In this document: one piece after another, positions 34,959-44,674 of the stretch
Layout of the letters: every line of letters begins with the position of its first letter
Numbering within the stretch: the stretch's first letter is position 1
From: G963923955 sp963923955
GTDB taxonomy: Bacteria > Pseudomonadota > Gammaproteobacteria > Eutrophobiales > Eutrophobiaceae
NCBI GenBank assembly: GCA_963923955.1
Contig: OZ000552.1
Location: 186,001 to 250,000 of the forward strand
Reading direction: 5' to 3'
DNA length: 64,000 nucleotides
Notes under the pieces: model-generated
Databases searched by the model: none
The model's input: the letters and a program-made list of their open reading frames with translations, nothing else
What the model was told of the DNA's origin: nothing
Position numbers and translations under genes: made by a program

Positions 34959-35073
34959 GTTTTGTCCCTCCAGCGCAGCTTGGGCCTTGATGATTTTAAT
35001 CCAAGCATCTTGCATTATACCGATTGTCGCCTGGAGTGGAAACTTCGGATAGAATTTAGGTGCTTACATTAAG

Positions 35074-35150
35074 GCGCCCGTAGCTCAGTTGGATAGAGTG
35101 TTGGCCTCCGAAGCCAAAGGTCAGAGGTTCAAATCCTCTCGGGCGCGCCA
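35074..35150 (+). tRNA. tRNA-Arg (anticodon CCG)
   Basis: 77 bases with encoded CCA. Acceptor GCGCCCG/CGGGCGC, D-stem GCTC/GAGT, anticodon stem TTGGC/GCCAA around loop CTCCGAA (anticodon CCG, reads CGG), and T-arm AGAGG-TTCAAAT-CCTCT. Its 3' end faces the Zorya operon. Confidence 0.97.
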
Positions 35151-35502
35151 GATTATAGTGATGCCAGCGTCCGCCACAATTCCTGTTCCGGGCTTTCCGC
35201 ATTTGCCGCAGGAGGCATCCATTTCGGATTTAACTATCTGATTTTACTGCTATTTTTCTTGAATGGGAAATGACGCTGCGCTGACATCCCGGCCTTAGCA
35301 AGAGAGTGGGCCGGGTGCTCCATGTTGTCGTGCAGTTCTTAAGATGTTTGCCTGGCGGCAGCAATCCTTTAACGCCGGCGCAAGGCCGAGGCGCCTGAGC
35401 ATCCTTATAAGCGAACCCGGCAGTAGATGGACATTTTCAATCGCCTTGCATTTCGTCCGCCGACGCGGGTCTTGTCTTTGGAGGGGTAAAGCAAAGATCT
35501 CT
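35151..35502. other. Gap between tRNA-Arg and zorD
   Basis: 352 bases with no supportable gene. Short frames occur but have no ribosome binding sites or recognisable products. I looked for a second copy of the tRNA 3' end at the far edge of the defence island (44440-44675) and did not find one, so no attachment-site pair can be claimed. Confidence 0.5.
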
Positions 35503-38500
35503 CTACGGCCAATGCAGCAGGCGAGCCCGATCAATCAACGCAACATTTTGCTCTCGGGCGAGTTCCTGCGCGCTTTCGGTAAAGCCACGGGCATTCGTGA
35601 TAACGGCCAGTGAGGCGGCCTCCCGCTCGTAGGCCCTTTTTGCCCTCAGCAGTTCCTTGATGGCCTTGTCATCACAGGGTCGTCCGGTTTGAATATGCTT
35701 GCATTGTATGATCAGGCAGCCGCCTGTTTCAGGATGCTCGGCGATCCCGTCAGCCCCGCAGTCCCAGCTTCTTCTCGTCCTGTTTACCTTGTAACCCGCC
35801 TCTCCAAGCCGTTGCAGACACCAGTCCTCGAAGTGCTGCGGCTCCAGCGCAGCAATTTCATCCAGCGTCAGCTTGTCCCGGTGCACAGGCTCCTGGCCGA
35901 GCGTTTCGGAGTACAGGGTCTCCGTGTCCCGCTTTTGATCAACCGGCGGCAGTAACATCTTGCGGCTTAGTGTACGTTTGCGTTGCAGCAACGCGTGCAG
36001 TTGTATATCAAAGGAAAGCCGGTCCAGCTGCGGGTGCCGGGCCTGCAGGTAGTAAACATGCACCGGCCGCGTCTGGCCGATACGAAAGATCCGGTCTGTG
36101 CACTGATCTTCAACCGCAGGGTTCCACCATCGAGACAGGTGAATGACGTGGTTCGCCGCCGTCAGGGTCAGGCCCACGCCGCCGGCCCGCGGCGATAAAA
36201 TCATCAGATCAAAGCCGGCACACTCAGGGCGGTCGGACTGAAAACTGTTGACGCGCTCTTGGCGTTTAGGGCCTGATACCTGGCCGTTGATAATCATCGG
36301 TTGCCGGGCAAGCGCATATTTCTGTTTGATGAAGCCCGCCAATGGTGCTTGCATTTCTACTGCCTCAACAAACACCAGCGCCTTCTCCCCGGACGCCCTG
36401 ATTTCATCCAGGATCTTAAACAAAAGGACAAAACGGGCCGACTCTGAAAAATAGCCCTTAGCACCTGCATGGGAAGGATGAAACGGATGCAGTGAAATGC
36501 TCTTCATCCGATGCAGGACTTCCAACATCTTGCTGCGCCCCGGCCCGCCCTGTGCTTGCGTGATCACCTCGCTGTAGGCGTCGCCTTGCGCCTGCGGCAT
36601 GTCGTGTGTCTTCGTATGTTCTGTCTTCTCCGGCAATCCGGGCAACTTGTCTTCCTTCATCCGCCGCAACATCACGGGTGCCAGGTCTTGCCGCGGCTGT
36701 TCCAGCAGCTCTTTGAGCCGCGACAGGGCCGCCTCTGCCCCGTCTTTCTCGTAGGTACGGCTGAAGGTCTTGAGATCGCCAAGATAGCCGGGTGCCAGGG
36801 TGTCGATGATGCACCAGAGATCCGCCAGCCGGTTCTCGATCGGGGTGCCGGTCAGGCCAATGATGAAATCCCCGTTCATCGCCTTGGCGGCTTGTGTCAT
36901 TACGGTTCCCGGGGTCTTAATCTTCTGCATCTCGTCAAAAACGATGGCGGCAAACTTGATCGATGCGAAACTGTGCTGGTAATCACGCAGGGTCTCATAG
37001 GTCGTCAGCACCCATGCCGCCTCTTGCATCTGCGTAGTGTCAAGATTCGACCGGCCCAGCTCGATCTCGCGGCCCGCTGCGCCGCGCCATCGCCTAAGCT
37101 GGGTTCCGTACGCACGGCAGCATTCACCCAGGCCGGGCGCATGCAGATGATGCTCATGTTCCTGTTCCCAGTTTTTGAGCAAGCCGGTGGGCCCCACGAC
37201 CAGCAAGGGGCCGGTTTTGAGTCTTTTCTCGTCCATGCCCTGCCGCAGCCAGCCCAGGAAGACAAGCGCCTGCAGGGTTTTCCCGAGGCCCATGTCGTCC
37301 GCCAGCAGGACGCCGGTCTGCCCTTCCTGCCAGGCCCGTTGCAGCCACTTAATGCCCTCTTCCTGATGCGGATGCAGGGTGCGTGTTTTAAGGCAAGGCG
37401 GCCTTGCTGTTAGCGACAGCCCTAGCCGGGGTGAAAGACGGGAACGGGCGTTGACCTGCTCAAAATTGTCGTTGATGATCAAGACGAGCGGCCGCCGCTT
37501 CCGCTCGCTTGTCGGCGGCCTGCCCAGATCTGTCGGCCCAACTTCCGCCACCAAAGCCGCCAGCGCATCCAGCGTCCCCTGCGAGGCCGGCAGCATCTCG
37601 CCTTTCCAGTCAAGGGCAGCCTTGCCCTGCGCAATGGCCGCTTGCACCTGATCCTGCAACTCCTTGACATCCGGCTTATCCAGAAACAGGGTTTTTGTGC
37701 CAATCGTGAGGCCGAACTTTTCCGGCAGCCACTGCTCTCCTTCGCATTGCACCCAGGGAATAACCGGGGTTTCCCATAACCCGACATCACGAACTCGCTC
37801 GGAATACTCGGCAGTTTCGATGAAGATGCTCTCAAGCAATGCCTCATCCAGCTCATTTGCCAGGGCCTCACGCAGATAGGCGCGGGGATTGCGGCAAAAG
37901 ACCGCCGTGTTTCCTGCTCTGCGTTCCTGGCTGTGCGGATGACATCAAGTGCCCGGCGCACCGGCTCATCGAGAATGACATACCAGCCCTCCCGCAACGC
38001 ATAACGATCACGTGTTCTCGTCTCGGCCGGGAACCTGGATTCAACAAAGAAACGCTGTTGCGACGCCGGCAGCAGTTGCCCCGCCTCGCTGATCAGTTCC
38101 TGCTGCCCGTCTGTTTCATCTTCACCGGCATTGACCCGGCTGTCGCGGCCAAAGAGCAGCGGCTCAAAATCAAAGCCCTGCGTGTCGGTTTTCAGCGCCA
38201 GGGAAAACGCCGTGGCGTGGACAATTCGGGTGTTCACGAGATAGTCTTCCGGGCGGATCTGCGTCTGCGGATGATCACTATCCGGGTGATCCGAAATGAC
38301 CAGGAAATCCTGCATAGCAGCCCAGGCTTTAAGCCTTGCAGCACTATCAGTCCGGTCTTGCGTGTTGAATTTTTCAATCGTTTCAATGAGCGTGAACAGC
38401 GGCTCAGCAAGACGAAACTTACGCCCTGCCTGCGTCAGGATTGCGCCGTTTCGACCGACCCCGAGGGCGGGCTGGCCCGAGCGCTCCAACCAGGAGCCAT

Positions 38501-38828
38501 GCAGCCGGAAGGACTCCTGATCGACCGTGCCTTCACTCCACACGTTCAGGATATAGGGCGGCGCATCGGGCAACCCGAATGCCGCCGGGGGCGAGCACAG
38601 CTGCGCAACCCTGGTATGCGAAGCCGTTATCGACTCCGCATCCATCGGCGCGCCGTCTTCGTCCGCCCAATGCCGAAGCGTGCTGATGGCATGCAGCGTC
38701 ACTCCATCGGCGTGTCTATCCCAATCCGCAAGCGCAAGCCGCTGCTCTGTCCTGCCAAGTTTCTTCCTGACAAGGAAGAACCGTAGCCCCTCTGCCGACA
38801 CTTCAAACGTGAGTCTTGTCGCGGCCAT
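35503..38828 (-). CDS. zorD: ZorD: SNF2-type helicase with Mrr-like nuclease domain, split by a -1 frame change
   Basis: The start is ATG 38828, one base after the zorC stop (MAATRLTFEVSAEGLRFFL). The frame holds to about 37896, where the continuation jumps -1 at a TTTT run (37896-37899): before it reads EQETRRSF, after it CRNPRAYLREALANELDE. Restored length is about 1108 residues. The downstream part has SNF2 motifs (LLADDMGLGKTLQAL, VFDEMQKIKTPG, LTGTPIENRLADLW, LSPRAGGVGLTLTAANHVIH) and a C-terminal PD-(D/E)xK nuclease of Mrr type (DCGADGIAEH ... LIIQCKHIQTG). In Zorya, ZorD degrades invading DNA after the ZorAB motor is triggered. A one-base deletion, an assembly error or slippage could explain the break; as written the intact protein is not encoded in one frame. 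Confidence 0.85.
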
Positions 38829-38829
38829 G

Positions 38830-40197
38830 TCAGTTTCGGGCCGGCCTGTAGTTTTGTACCCTGATGCCCGTTTCATTGCGGATGAATCCCGCCACCTTCT
38901 GCTGCCAGGTGCCGTGCCTTGATGCGCTGTGAACCACGCCCCCATTGTCGGAACTGGTGATGAGTTCCCTGCGTACATAGCGGTCTTTATAGAGTTCAGG
39001 CGCAGCTGGGTTGCCGCGGCGCCATATGTAGCACTTGCCATTCTCGCTCCATTCGGCAATCCGCAATGAACCGATCTCAAGCACCAGCACGGCATGGTTG
39101 GGTTGAACGCCGCTGCGCTGCAAGCGGCCAAAGGGTAGCTTGTCCCTAACCAGCCGCGCCCGGTGCGCACCCCTATCTGCAAACACCACCCAGGCCTTGT
39201 TGATAAGCCCGTGGCGCTCATAGGCCTTCCAGAACGCCCGTCTGTAAGGCCATTGCAGGCGCAGTGCGGGCGAGGCTATAGCATCGACGATCTGCAAAAA
39301 CTGCTCCAGCGAGGCGCGCGCCAGCCAGCCGTGCATCACCTTCAAGGCGTCCTCATCAACATCGTTCCAGCCGCCCGGATGCAGCCTCGGATCCTTATAG
39401 TGTTGCAGCAGGAAATCAACGCTGCGCCTTTGTAAGGCTTGCGGGGGCGCATTCACAGTCCAGGGCAGCAGCAAGCAGTTGGCAAGATGGCCGCGCAGAG
39501 AACCGCCGGGCAAGGGTTCCCCGTCAGGAATGGCCCAGCAGCATACCCGCTCAAACAGTTGCTGCTCCGGGGTGGCGCGGTAGGCTACCAGCGCAGCATG
39601 AAGCCCATCCCGGCCCAGCTTCGAGTCAGCCTGCGCAAGGGCCGGCCTTACTTCATGCAGGGCCTCATCCACCGGCGCGCCGGATTCCAGGACATGCTCT
39701 GCGATCTTCCCAGGTGCTTGATCAGGCGAGAACAGCGCAAAGCGCTGCTGGCCTTCCTGCCAGGAACTGCCGGGCGCGGCACTTTTAAGGAAAGCGGCGA
39801 TGCGCCGGCAGGCGCGATCTTGCGCATCAAAATCACGCAGATAACTTATCGCGAGGGTATCGTAGTGCCGATTCCAGCGCGCCTTGCGCAGCCATTCCAG
39901 ATAGGCATCCAGCACCGGTTCATCATGGGCCAAGGGGTAACTCTGCAACCACAAACACCAAGGCAGCCGGCGCCAATCCCGGCGCGCAATGTCACCGGCC
40001 CGGCCTGCATGTATATTCTCTGCTATGCGCCGGGCAATCTTCTCCAGCGCCGCAGCAGCCGGCGGTGGTTCGCCTTGCTCGAATTTCTGTTTGAGCCATG
40101 CATTTGCCTCGCTAAGCCGCATGCGTTCCGGCGGCGGCAAGCGCAGCGGCAAGTCCGCCACCTGTCGCAATTTCTCGACAGCCGCGTGCATCTTCAT
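38830..40197 (-). CDS. zorC: ZorC: EH-signature protein of type I Zorya
   Basis: 455 residues, no membrane segments. Recognised by position between zorB and zorD and by EH-signature-like C-terminal features (QPNHAVLVLEIGSLRIAEWS, WSENGKCYIWRRGNPAAPEL). Central region is alpha-helical with many Trp. ZorC is a DNA-binding cytoplasmic component that works with ZorD downstream of the motor. Its ATG overlaps the zorB stop by four bases. Confidence 0.85.
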   Translation of the reverse strand: MKMHAAVEKLRQVADLPLRLPPPERMRLSEANAWLKQKFEQGEPPPAAAALEKIARRIAENIHAGRAGDIARRDWRRLPWCLWLQSYPLAHDEPVLDAYLEWLRKARWNRHYDTLAISYLRDFDAQDRACRRIAAFLKSAAPGSSWQEGQQRFALFSPDQAPGKIAEHVLESGAPVDEALHEVRPALAQADSKLGRDGLHAALVAYRATPEQQLFERVCCWAIPDGEPLPGGSLRGHLANCLLLPWTVNAPPQALQRRSVDFLLQHYKDPRLHPGGWNDVDEDALKVMHGWLARASLEQFLQIVDAIASPALRLQWPYRRAFWKAYERHGLINKAWVVFADRGAHRARLVRDKLPFGRLQRSGVQPNHAVLVLEIGSLRIAEWSENGKCYIWRRGNPAAPELYKDRYVRRELITSSDNGGVVHSASRHGTWQQKVAGFIRNETGIRVQNYRPARN

Positions 40198-40970
40198 TCC
40201 TCCCCGGCCTCGTCCAATGTCCGCTCCATGTCGATCTGTGGCCGCGGCTTTGGTGAGGACATGATGAAACGAAGGTCAATGCGGCGGTCTGCCCGCTTCA
40301 TTTCCGCCGCCGTTTGCCCGGGCAAGCGCGCAGTCGGGCGGCGTTTCTCATAACCGCTCACGCCGATAAGCGGCTGGGATGCGTCATTGCGAATATCGTC
40401 TAAGATGCCATGCCCCTCGGTCAAGGCGCGAAAGGTGTTAATGGCGCGCTCAGCGGACAGGCTCCAGTTGTTCCCGGCCGCGCCCGGGGCGAAATCATCG
40501 GAATCCGTATGGCCTTCAACGTACAAGGCCTCCAGCCGGCCGCCGCTGAATACCGGGCAGTCGGCCGATCTTTCGTGCCCCGGGGTATTGGCATAGCAAG
40601 GCAGAACCAGCGTCAGCGCATCCGCCACCTGGCCGATGAGCGCCTGCCCGGCGCGGGTGAGTTGCGGCTGCCCCTGCTCAAACAGAAGATCGGCCTTCAG
40701 GCGCAACACGCCGCTCTCGCGGTCAATTTCGACCTTCACCCCGCGCGCTTCCAAGGTCCGCCGGATATTATCCAGCATGTGATCTCGGGCCTGGCGCGCG
40801 CCGGTGAGTTCGGCATTGATGCTCTCCTGGGCCTGCTGGGCATTGCGCAGATTGAGCGTAAAGGCCATAAGCATAATGATGAAGACGAAGAGCATGCCGA
40901 TCATCAGATCCGTCATGGAGATAAAGTAATTCTCATCGGCCTCGCCGGGCAGCGTGCTTCTTTCACTCAT
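40194..40970 (-). CDS. zorB: ZorB: MotB/OmpA-like stator subunit of Zorya
   Basis: 258 residues. One transmembrane helix with the ion-conducting Asp21 just before it (FISMTDLMIGMLFVFIIMLM), a helical linker, then an OmpA-like peptidoglycan-binding domain (LYVEGHTDSDDF, NNWSLSAERAINTFRAL, ADRRIDLRF). It pairs with ZorA as an ion-driven motor anchored to the cell wall. Overlaps zorA by eight bases and zorC by four. Confidence 0.92.
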   Translation of the reverse strand: MSERSTLPGEADENYFISMTDLMIGMLFVFIIMLMAFTLNLRNAQQAQESINAELTGARQARDHMLDNIRRTLEARGVKVEIDRESGVLRLKADLLFEQGQPQLTRAGQALIGQVADALTLVLPCYANTPGHERSADCPVFSGGRLEALYVEGHTDSDDFAPGAAGNNWSLSAERAINTFRALTEGHGILDDIRNDASQPLIGVSGYEKRRPTARLPGQTAAEMKRADRRIDLRFIMSSPKPRPQIDMERTLDEAGEE

Positions 40971-42992
40971 TGTCGGTTCCCCTGTTTTGCTCCTGCCATT
41001 CGCTTAAGTCCTCGACTGCTTCCTTCAGCCCCTCGATACCCCCGCCCAGGCGGCGCATGGCCTCATCCAGGTGCGTAACAAGCTCGCCGAAGAATGCCCC
41101 CACCTGGGCCCGGTAGGCATCGGCACCGGTGGTGAGCTGATGGATGGAACCCGCCAGGCCCTCATCTACTTCCTTAAAGCGTGACTGGTAGTTTTCCCAG
41201 GCCGCCTGCATGGACTCGCTTGTGTTATGAATGGTTTGTGCCAGTTCCGTCAGCTCACCGTGAGTTTTCGAAACAGTTGCCCCGGCGGTTCCGACTTTTT
41301 CTGCGGCTGCCGTGAGGCTTTCTGACACGGAAGCCAGGGGCGAGACGGCAGTTTGGAGGCTGCGCACGGTGGAGGCCGTCTCTTTGGTGATGGCCTGGAC
41401 ATCCGCGGCCACTTGCCGGAAGGCATTGCGCTGGTTGTCGAGTTTTCCCTCCAGCGCATCAACAGTACTGCCGAAGCGCGTAATCTGCGCCTGTAGCGGC
41501 ACCAGTGAAGTGGACAAATTATCAGCGGCCCCCTTTGCCTTGTCCTGAAGTTCGTTACCAGCGCTGTTGAGGTGCTCCACAACCTGCCTGGTGGATTCGT
41601 CCATGCGCGTGCTGAAATTCTCACTCGTCTGCGCAACAGTACTGCCGAAGCGCGTAATCTGAGCCTGTAGCGGCACCAGTGAAGTGGACAAATTATCAGC
41701 CGCCCCCTTTGCCTTGTTCTGAAGTTCGTTACCAGCGCTGTTGAGGTGCTCCACAACCTGCCTGGTGGATTCGTCCATGCGCTTACTGAAATTCTCACTC
41801 GTCTGCGCAACAGTACTGCCGAAACGATCAACCTGCGCCTGTAGCGGCACCAGTGAAGTGGACAAATTATCAGCCGCCCCCTTTGCCTTGTCCTGGAGCT
41901 CGTTACCGGCGCTGTTGAGATGATTCTCCAACTGCTGGGTAGATTCGTCCATGCGCGTACTGAAATTCTTACTCGTCTGCTCGATCCGCTCGACCACCGT
42001 GTCCAGTGAATTTTTAATCTCGATCAGACTCTTCGTCAGGGCCTTCATTTCAGTGCCCGCCGCGCCCTGCAAAGTCTTGCCAAAGTCGCGGGTCATTTTA
42101 TCCAGCGCGTCCTGATTAGCCGTGCCCATGTTTTTGGCCATGCTGTTAATCGCTGCGGTGAGCGTATTCAGGCTCTCTTGCATCCGTTGGCTGACGGCAT
42201 CGCCGACGGCAATGGCGAAGTCGGTATTAAAGCGTTTGAGTTGGGTGGAATGCTCGCCAAGTTCGGCCAAGATATCGAGGGAGATGGACTCCTGAGGGGC
42301 GAACGACATGCCCTTTTCCAGCGCTTCGCACAAAGAAGTGAATTGCGCTTGCAGCAGTTGTGCCAGTACCCGATAAGTCAAAGAGAGGATGAGCGAGGCC
42401 GCAAGGCCCGTGATCGAGGTCAGAAACTTGAAGGTGGCGGCATCAAGCAGCTTTTGCAGGCTCTCCTGGGCCTGGCGGACGTCCGTGCTAGCCACGCCCG
42501 CGCTGGCGAAGTAGATGGCGGCCGCCAGGCCGATGAAGGTGAACAACAGGCCGAAACCGACAAAGTAGTTCGGAACAGATCGCAGGAAGTGCAGGCTCTC
42601 GCTGGCATCGATATTGAGATAGAGTCCGGGGCGTTTTGTGTTGCGGACAGGATTTGTGGATGGATCCCTATCAATATGCAGCGTCTCCACGAACTCTTGC
42701 CAGCCGTGGCGCAAAAAACCATGTCTGCCCATCGCCGCATCGATCTCGTTATAGGCCTGCCGAAAGCTATCGTAATCGCCGTTATGGCGTGTGATCAGTT
42801 TTTTATGCGCCAAAGATGAAACAACATGGGCAGAATAAGGCCGATGGTCAACAACAGGGAAAGCACAAGAACCGCCAACATGACAAGGGATAACTTGATG
42901 GCGAGTTCAGGCCCTTCGAAGAGAGGAAAAACATGCGCTTCCAATCCGTATATGATGAGATTGACAATGTATTCAATGAAACTGACGATCAC
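40963..42992 (-). CDS. zorA: ZorA: MotA-like motor subunit with long coiled tail, read through a -1 frameshift
   Basis: Translation appears to start at GTG 42992 (AGGAG 9-13 bases upstream), giving 65 residues with the first transmembrane helix (LSLVMLAVLVLSLLLTIGLI) and ending ...FHLWRIKN at TGA 42795-42797. The rest of ZorA is in the -1 frame and resumes at LITRHNGDYDSFRQAYNEID, with two more helices (NYFVGFGLLFTFIGLAAAIY, FLTSITGLAASLILSLTYRV) and a long coiled-coil tail. The -1 frame alone would need a TTG at 42813 with no ribosome binding site and would lack helix 1. The join is at A-AAA-AAC (42798-42804). Fused length is about 676 residues. The tail contains three 58-residue repeats. 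First gene of the Zorya operon. Confidence 0.88.
41461..41982 (-). repeat. Three tandem 174-bp repeats in the zorA tail
   Basis: The marker AACAGTACTGCCGAA begins units at 41461, 41635 and 41809, exactly 174 bases apart; the third unit is more diverged. Each encodes 58 residues, for example SENFSKRMDESTRQVVEHLN followed by SAGNELQNKAKGAADNL. The repeats keep frame and lie in the cytoplasmic tail. Confidence 0.9.
42777..42804 (-). promoter_or_regulatory. Candidate programmed -1 frameshift site in zorA
   Basis: In the upstream reading frame the codons are AT(A AAA AAC) TGA: the heptamer A-AAA-AAC (42798-42804) is in the correct phase and directly followed by the stop. After an 8-base spacer (42790-42797) comes the hairpin CGCC-ATAAC-GGCG (42777-42789). 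A -1 step here joins both parts of ZorA without any extra residues. The hairpin is short and I see no upstream Shine-Dalgarno-like stimulator. A one-base loss in the A run would look the same. Confidence 0.5.
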
Positions 42993-43215
42993 CCTTTACG
43001 TCTCCTGTTGCTGATGGCGCACCGAACTGTCGAGGGCCTTGCCGGCGCCTTCTGATCAGGCCAAAGTGTATGAAATGTCACGGATGCAGCTATGCCAATG
43101 GTGTTTTATCGGCATATATTATCACATCGGCGCCCGACGCAGATTACCTCTCGACAACCTTATCTCCATAAGCATCCCTTGACGCCGGCGATGCTCGCCT
43201 ATAGGATTTTTTCCC

Positions 43216-44439
43216 ATGAGCCGGGCGAACTGGAAAAGCCAGACGATATGGACGGAAGATTGCCTTGGCGTGATGCGCGGCATGAACTCGGCCACAGTAG
43301 ATTTGATCTATCTCGACCCGCCGTTTAACTCCAAGGCCAATTATGCCGCCCCCATCGGCTCCCGGGCGGCGGGCGCGGCGTTCAAGGACACCTGGACGCT
43401 GTCGGATGTGGACGTGGAATGGATAAACTTGATCGAGGCCAAGCACCCGGCCTTGCAGCGCGTACTGCTGGCCGCCACCACCAACAGCGACAAGTCCTAC
43501 CTGGTCTATATGGCCGCGCGCCTGCTGGAGATGCAGCGCCTCCTAAAACCCAGCGGGTCTATCTATCTGCACTGCGACCCGACCATGAGCCATTATTTGA
43601 AGTTGGTGATGGATGCTATCTTCGGGCGGCGGGCTTTCAGGAATGAGATCGTGTGGTGCTACACAGGCCCGGGGAACGCAAAGCGCGACTTTCCGCGCAA
43701 ACACGACTGTATTTTGCGTTATGCAAGTAGCTCGGGTTGGAAATTTAATGATGAAGACGTACGCATTCCATATAGCGGGACGACTATGGCGCGGCGCGCT
43801 TATTCCGAAGGTGATAAAGGGATAATTTCACCATCGGCGGAAACGAAAAAGCGCCGTGGAAGCGCTGCGGCTGAGAAAATATTTGGGCGGGGCAAAATTC
43901 CAGAAGACTGGTGGCCGGATATTCCTGTCCTAACCAGTCATAAAGAACGCGTCGGCTATCCCACGCAAAAGCCGCTGGCCTTGCTGGAGCGCATCATCAA
44001 GGCCAGCTCCAACGAGGGTGATGTGGTCTTTGATCCCTTCTGCGGCTGCGCCACCACTTTAGTAGCCGCCGATGCACACGGGCGGCGCTGGGCCGGTATC
44101 GATATCTCGGCCAAGGCCGCCGAGTTGGTGCAGGAGCGTATCAACGACATCACCCGCACCCTGACGCATCGCACCGACATCCCCAAACGCACGGACTTGG
44201 GGCGGCTGCCGCGCTATAACTCGCCGAGGAACCGTCAAAAGTTATATGGTATGCAAGGCGGGCATTGCGCTGGCTGCGGGACGCACTTTGAGGCGCGACA
44301 CTTGGAAGTCGATCACATTATCTCCCGCGCCAAAGGCGGCACCGATCATATCGACAACCTGCAGCTGCTGTGCGGCTCCTGCAACCGCATCAAGGGGCAG
44401 CGGGGTATGGATTATCTAAAGGCGAAATTACAATTATAA
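43216..44439 (+). CDS. DNA methyltransferase with C-terminal HNH endonuclease domain
   Basis: 407 residues. Residues ~1-320 are a beta-class amino-methyltransferase: catalytic DPPF in LIYLDPPFNSKANY, then YPTQKPLALLERII and the AdoMet motif VVFDPFCGCATTLVAADAHG. Residues ~345-400 form an HNH zinc-finger nuclease: GGHCAGCGTHFEA, LEVDHIISRAKGG, HIDNLQLLCGSCNRIKGQRG. A single protein thus carries both modification and cutting modules. It is divergent from zorA with a 223-bp gap and is likely part of the same defence island. N4-cytosine or N6-adenine specificity cannot be told. Confidence 0.88.
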   Translation: MSRANWKSQTIWTEDCLGVMRGMNSATVDLIYLDPPFNSKANYAAPIGSRAAGAAFKDTWTLSDVDVEWINLIEAKHPALQRVLLAATTNSDKSYLVYMAARLLEMQRLLKPSGSIYLHCDPTMSHYLKLVMDAIFGRRAFRNEIVWCYTGPGNAKRDFPRKHDCILRYASSSGWKFNDEDVRIPYSGTTMARRAYSEGDKGIISPSAETKKRRGSAAAEKIFGRGKIPEDWWPDIPVLTSHKERVGYPTQKPLALLERIIKASSNEGDVVFDPFCGCATTLVAADAHGRRWAGIDISAKAAELVQERINDITRTLTHRTDIPKRTDLGRLPRYNSPRNRQKLYGMQGGHCAGCGTHFEARHLEVDHIISRAKGGTDHIDNLQLLCGSCNRIKGQRGMDYLKAKLQL

Positions 44440-44489
44440 GCGGTGCGCTGGTTAGGCTTGGCCACGGCGCATCCTTCTACCGGTGGATT

Positions 44490-44540
44490 TCCGTTCCTGC
44501 TTCCGCAGAGCCAGCCCCGTGCTGGACACGGGGAATAACG
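44490..44540. repeat. GTCATTCC-family repeat, GCAGAGCCAGCCCC half only
   Basis: TTCCTGCTTCCGCAGAGCCA then GCCCCGTGCTGGACACGGGG and AATAACG. It matches the halves at 22847-22885 and 24613-24653. It lies in the 235-bp gap before hemE. Confidence 0.65.
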
Positions 44541-44674
44541 TGGGGGCAAGGAAGCGACAGCAGGACAAGGCGCAGTCTATCCTGGCCGCCCCGCCATCGG
44601 CCGGTTTGCCACAGCGGTGAATCATCCCCTGCTTTGGGTTATCATGCTTAAACCCCCATCAAGCCTGTGCCGCT

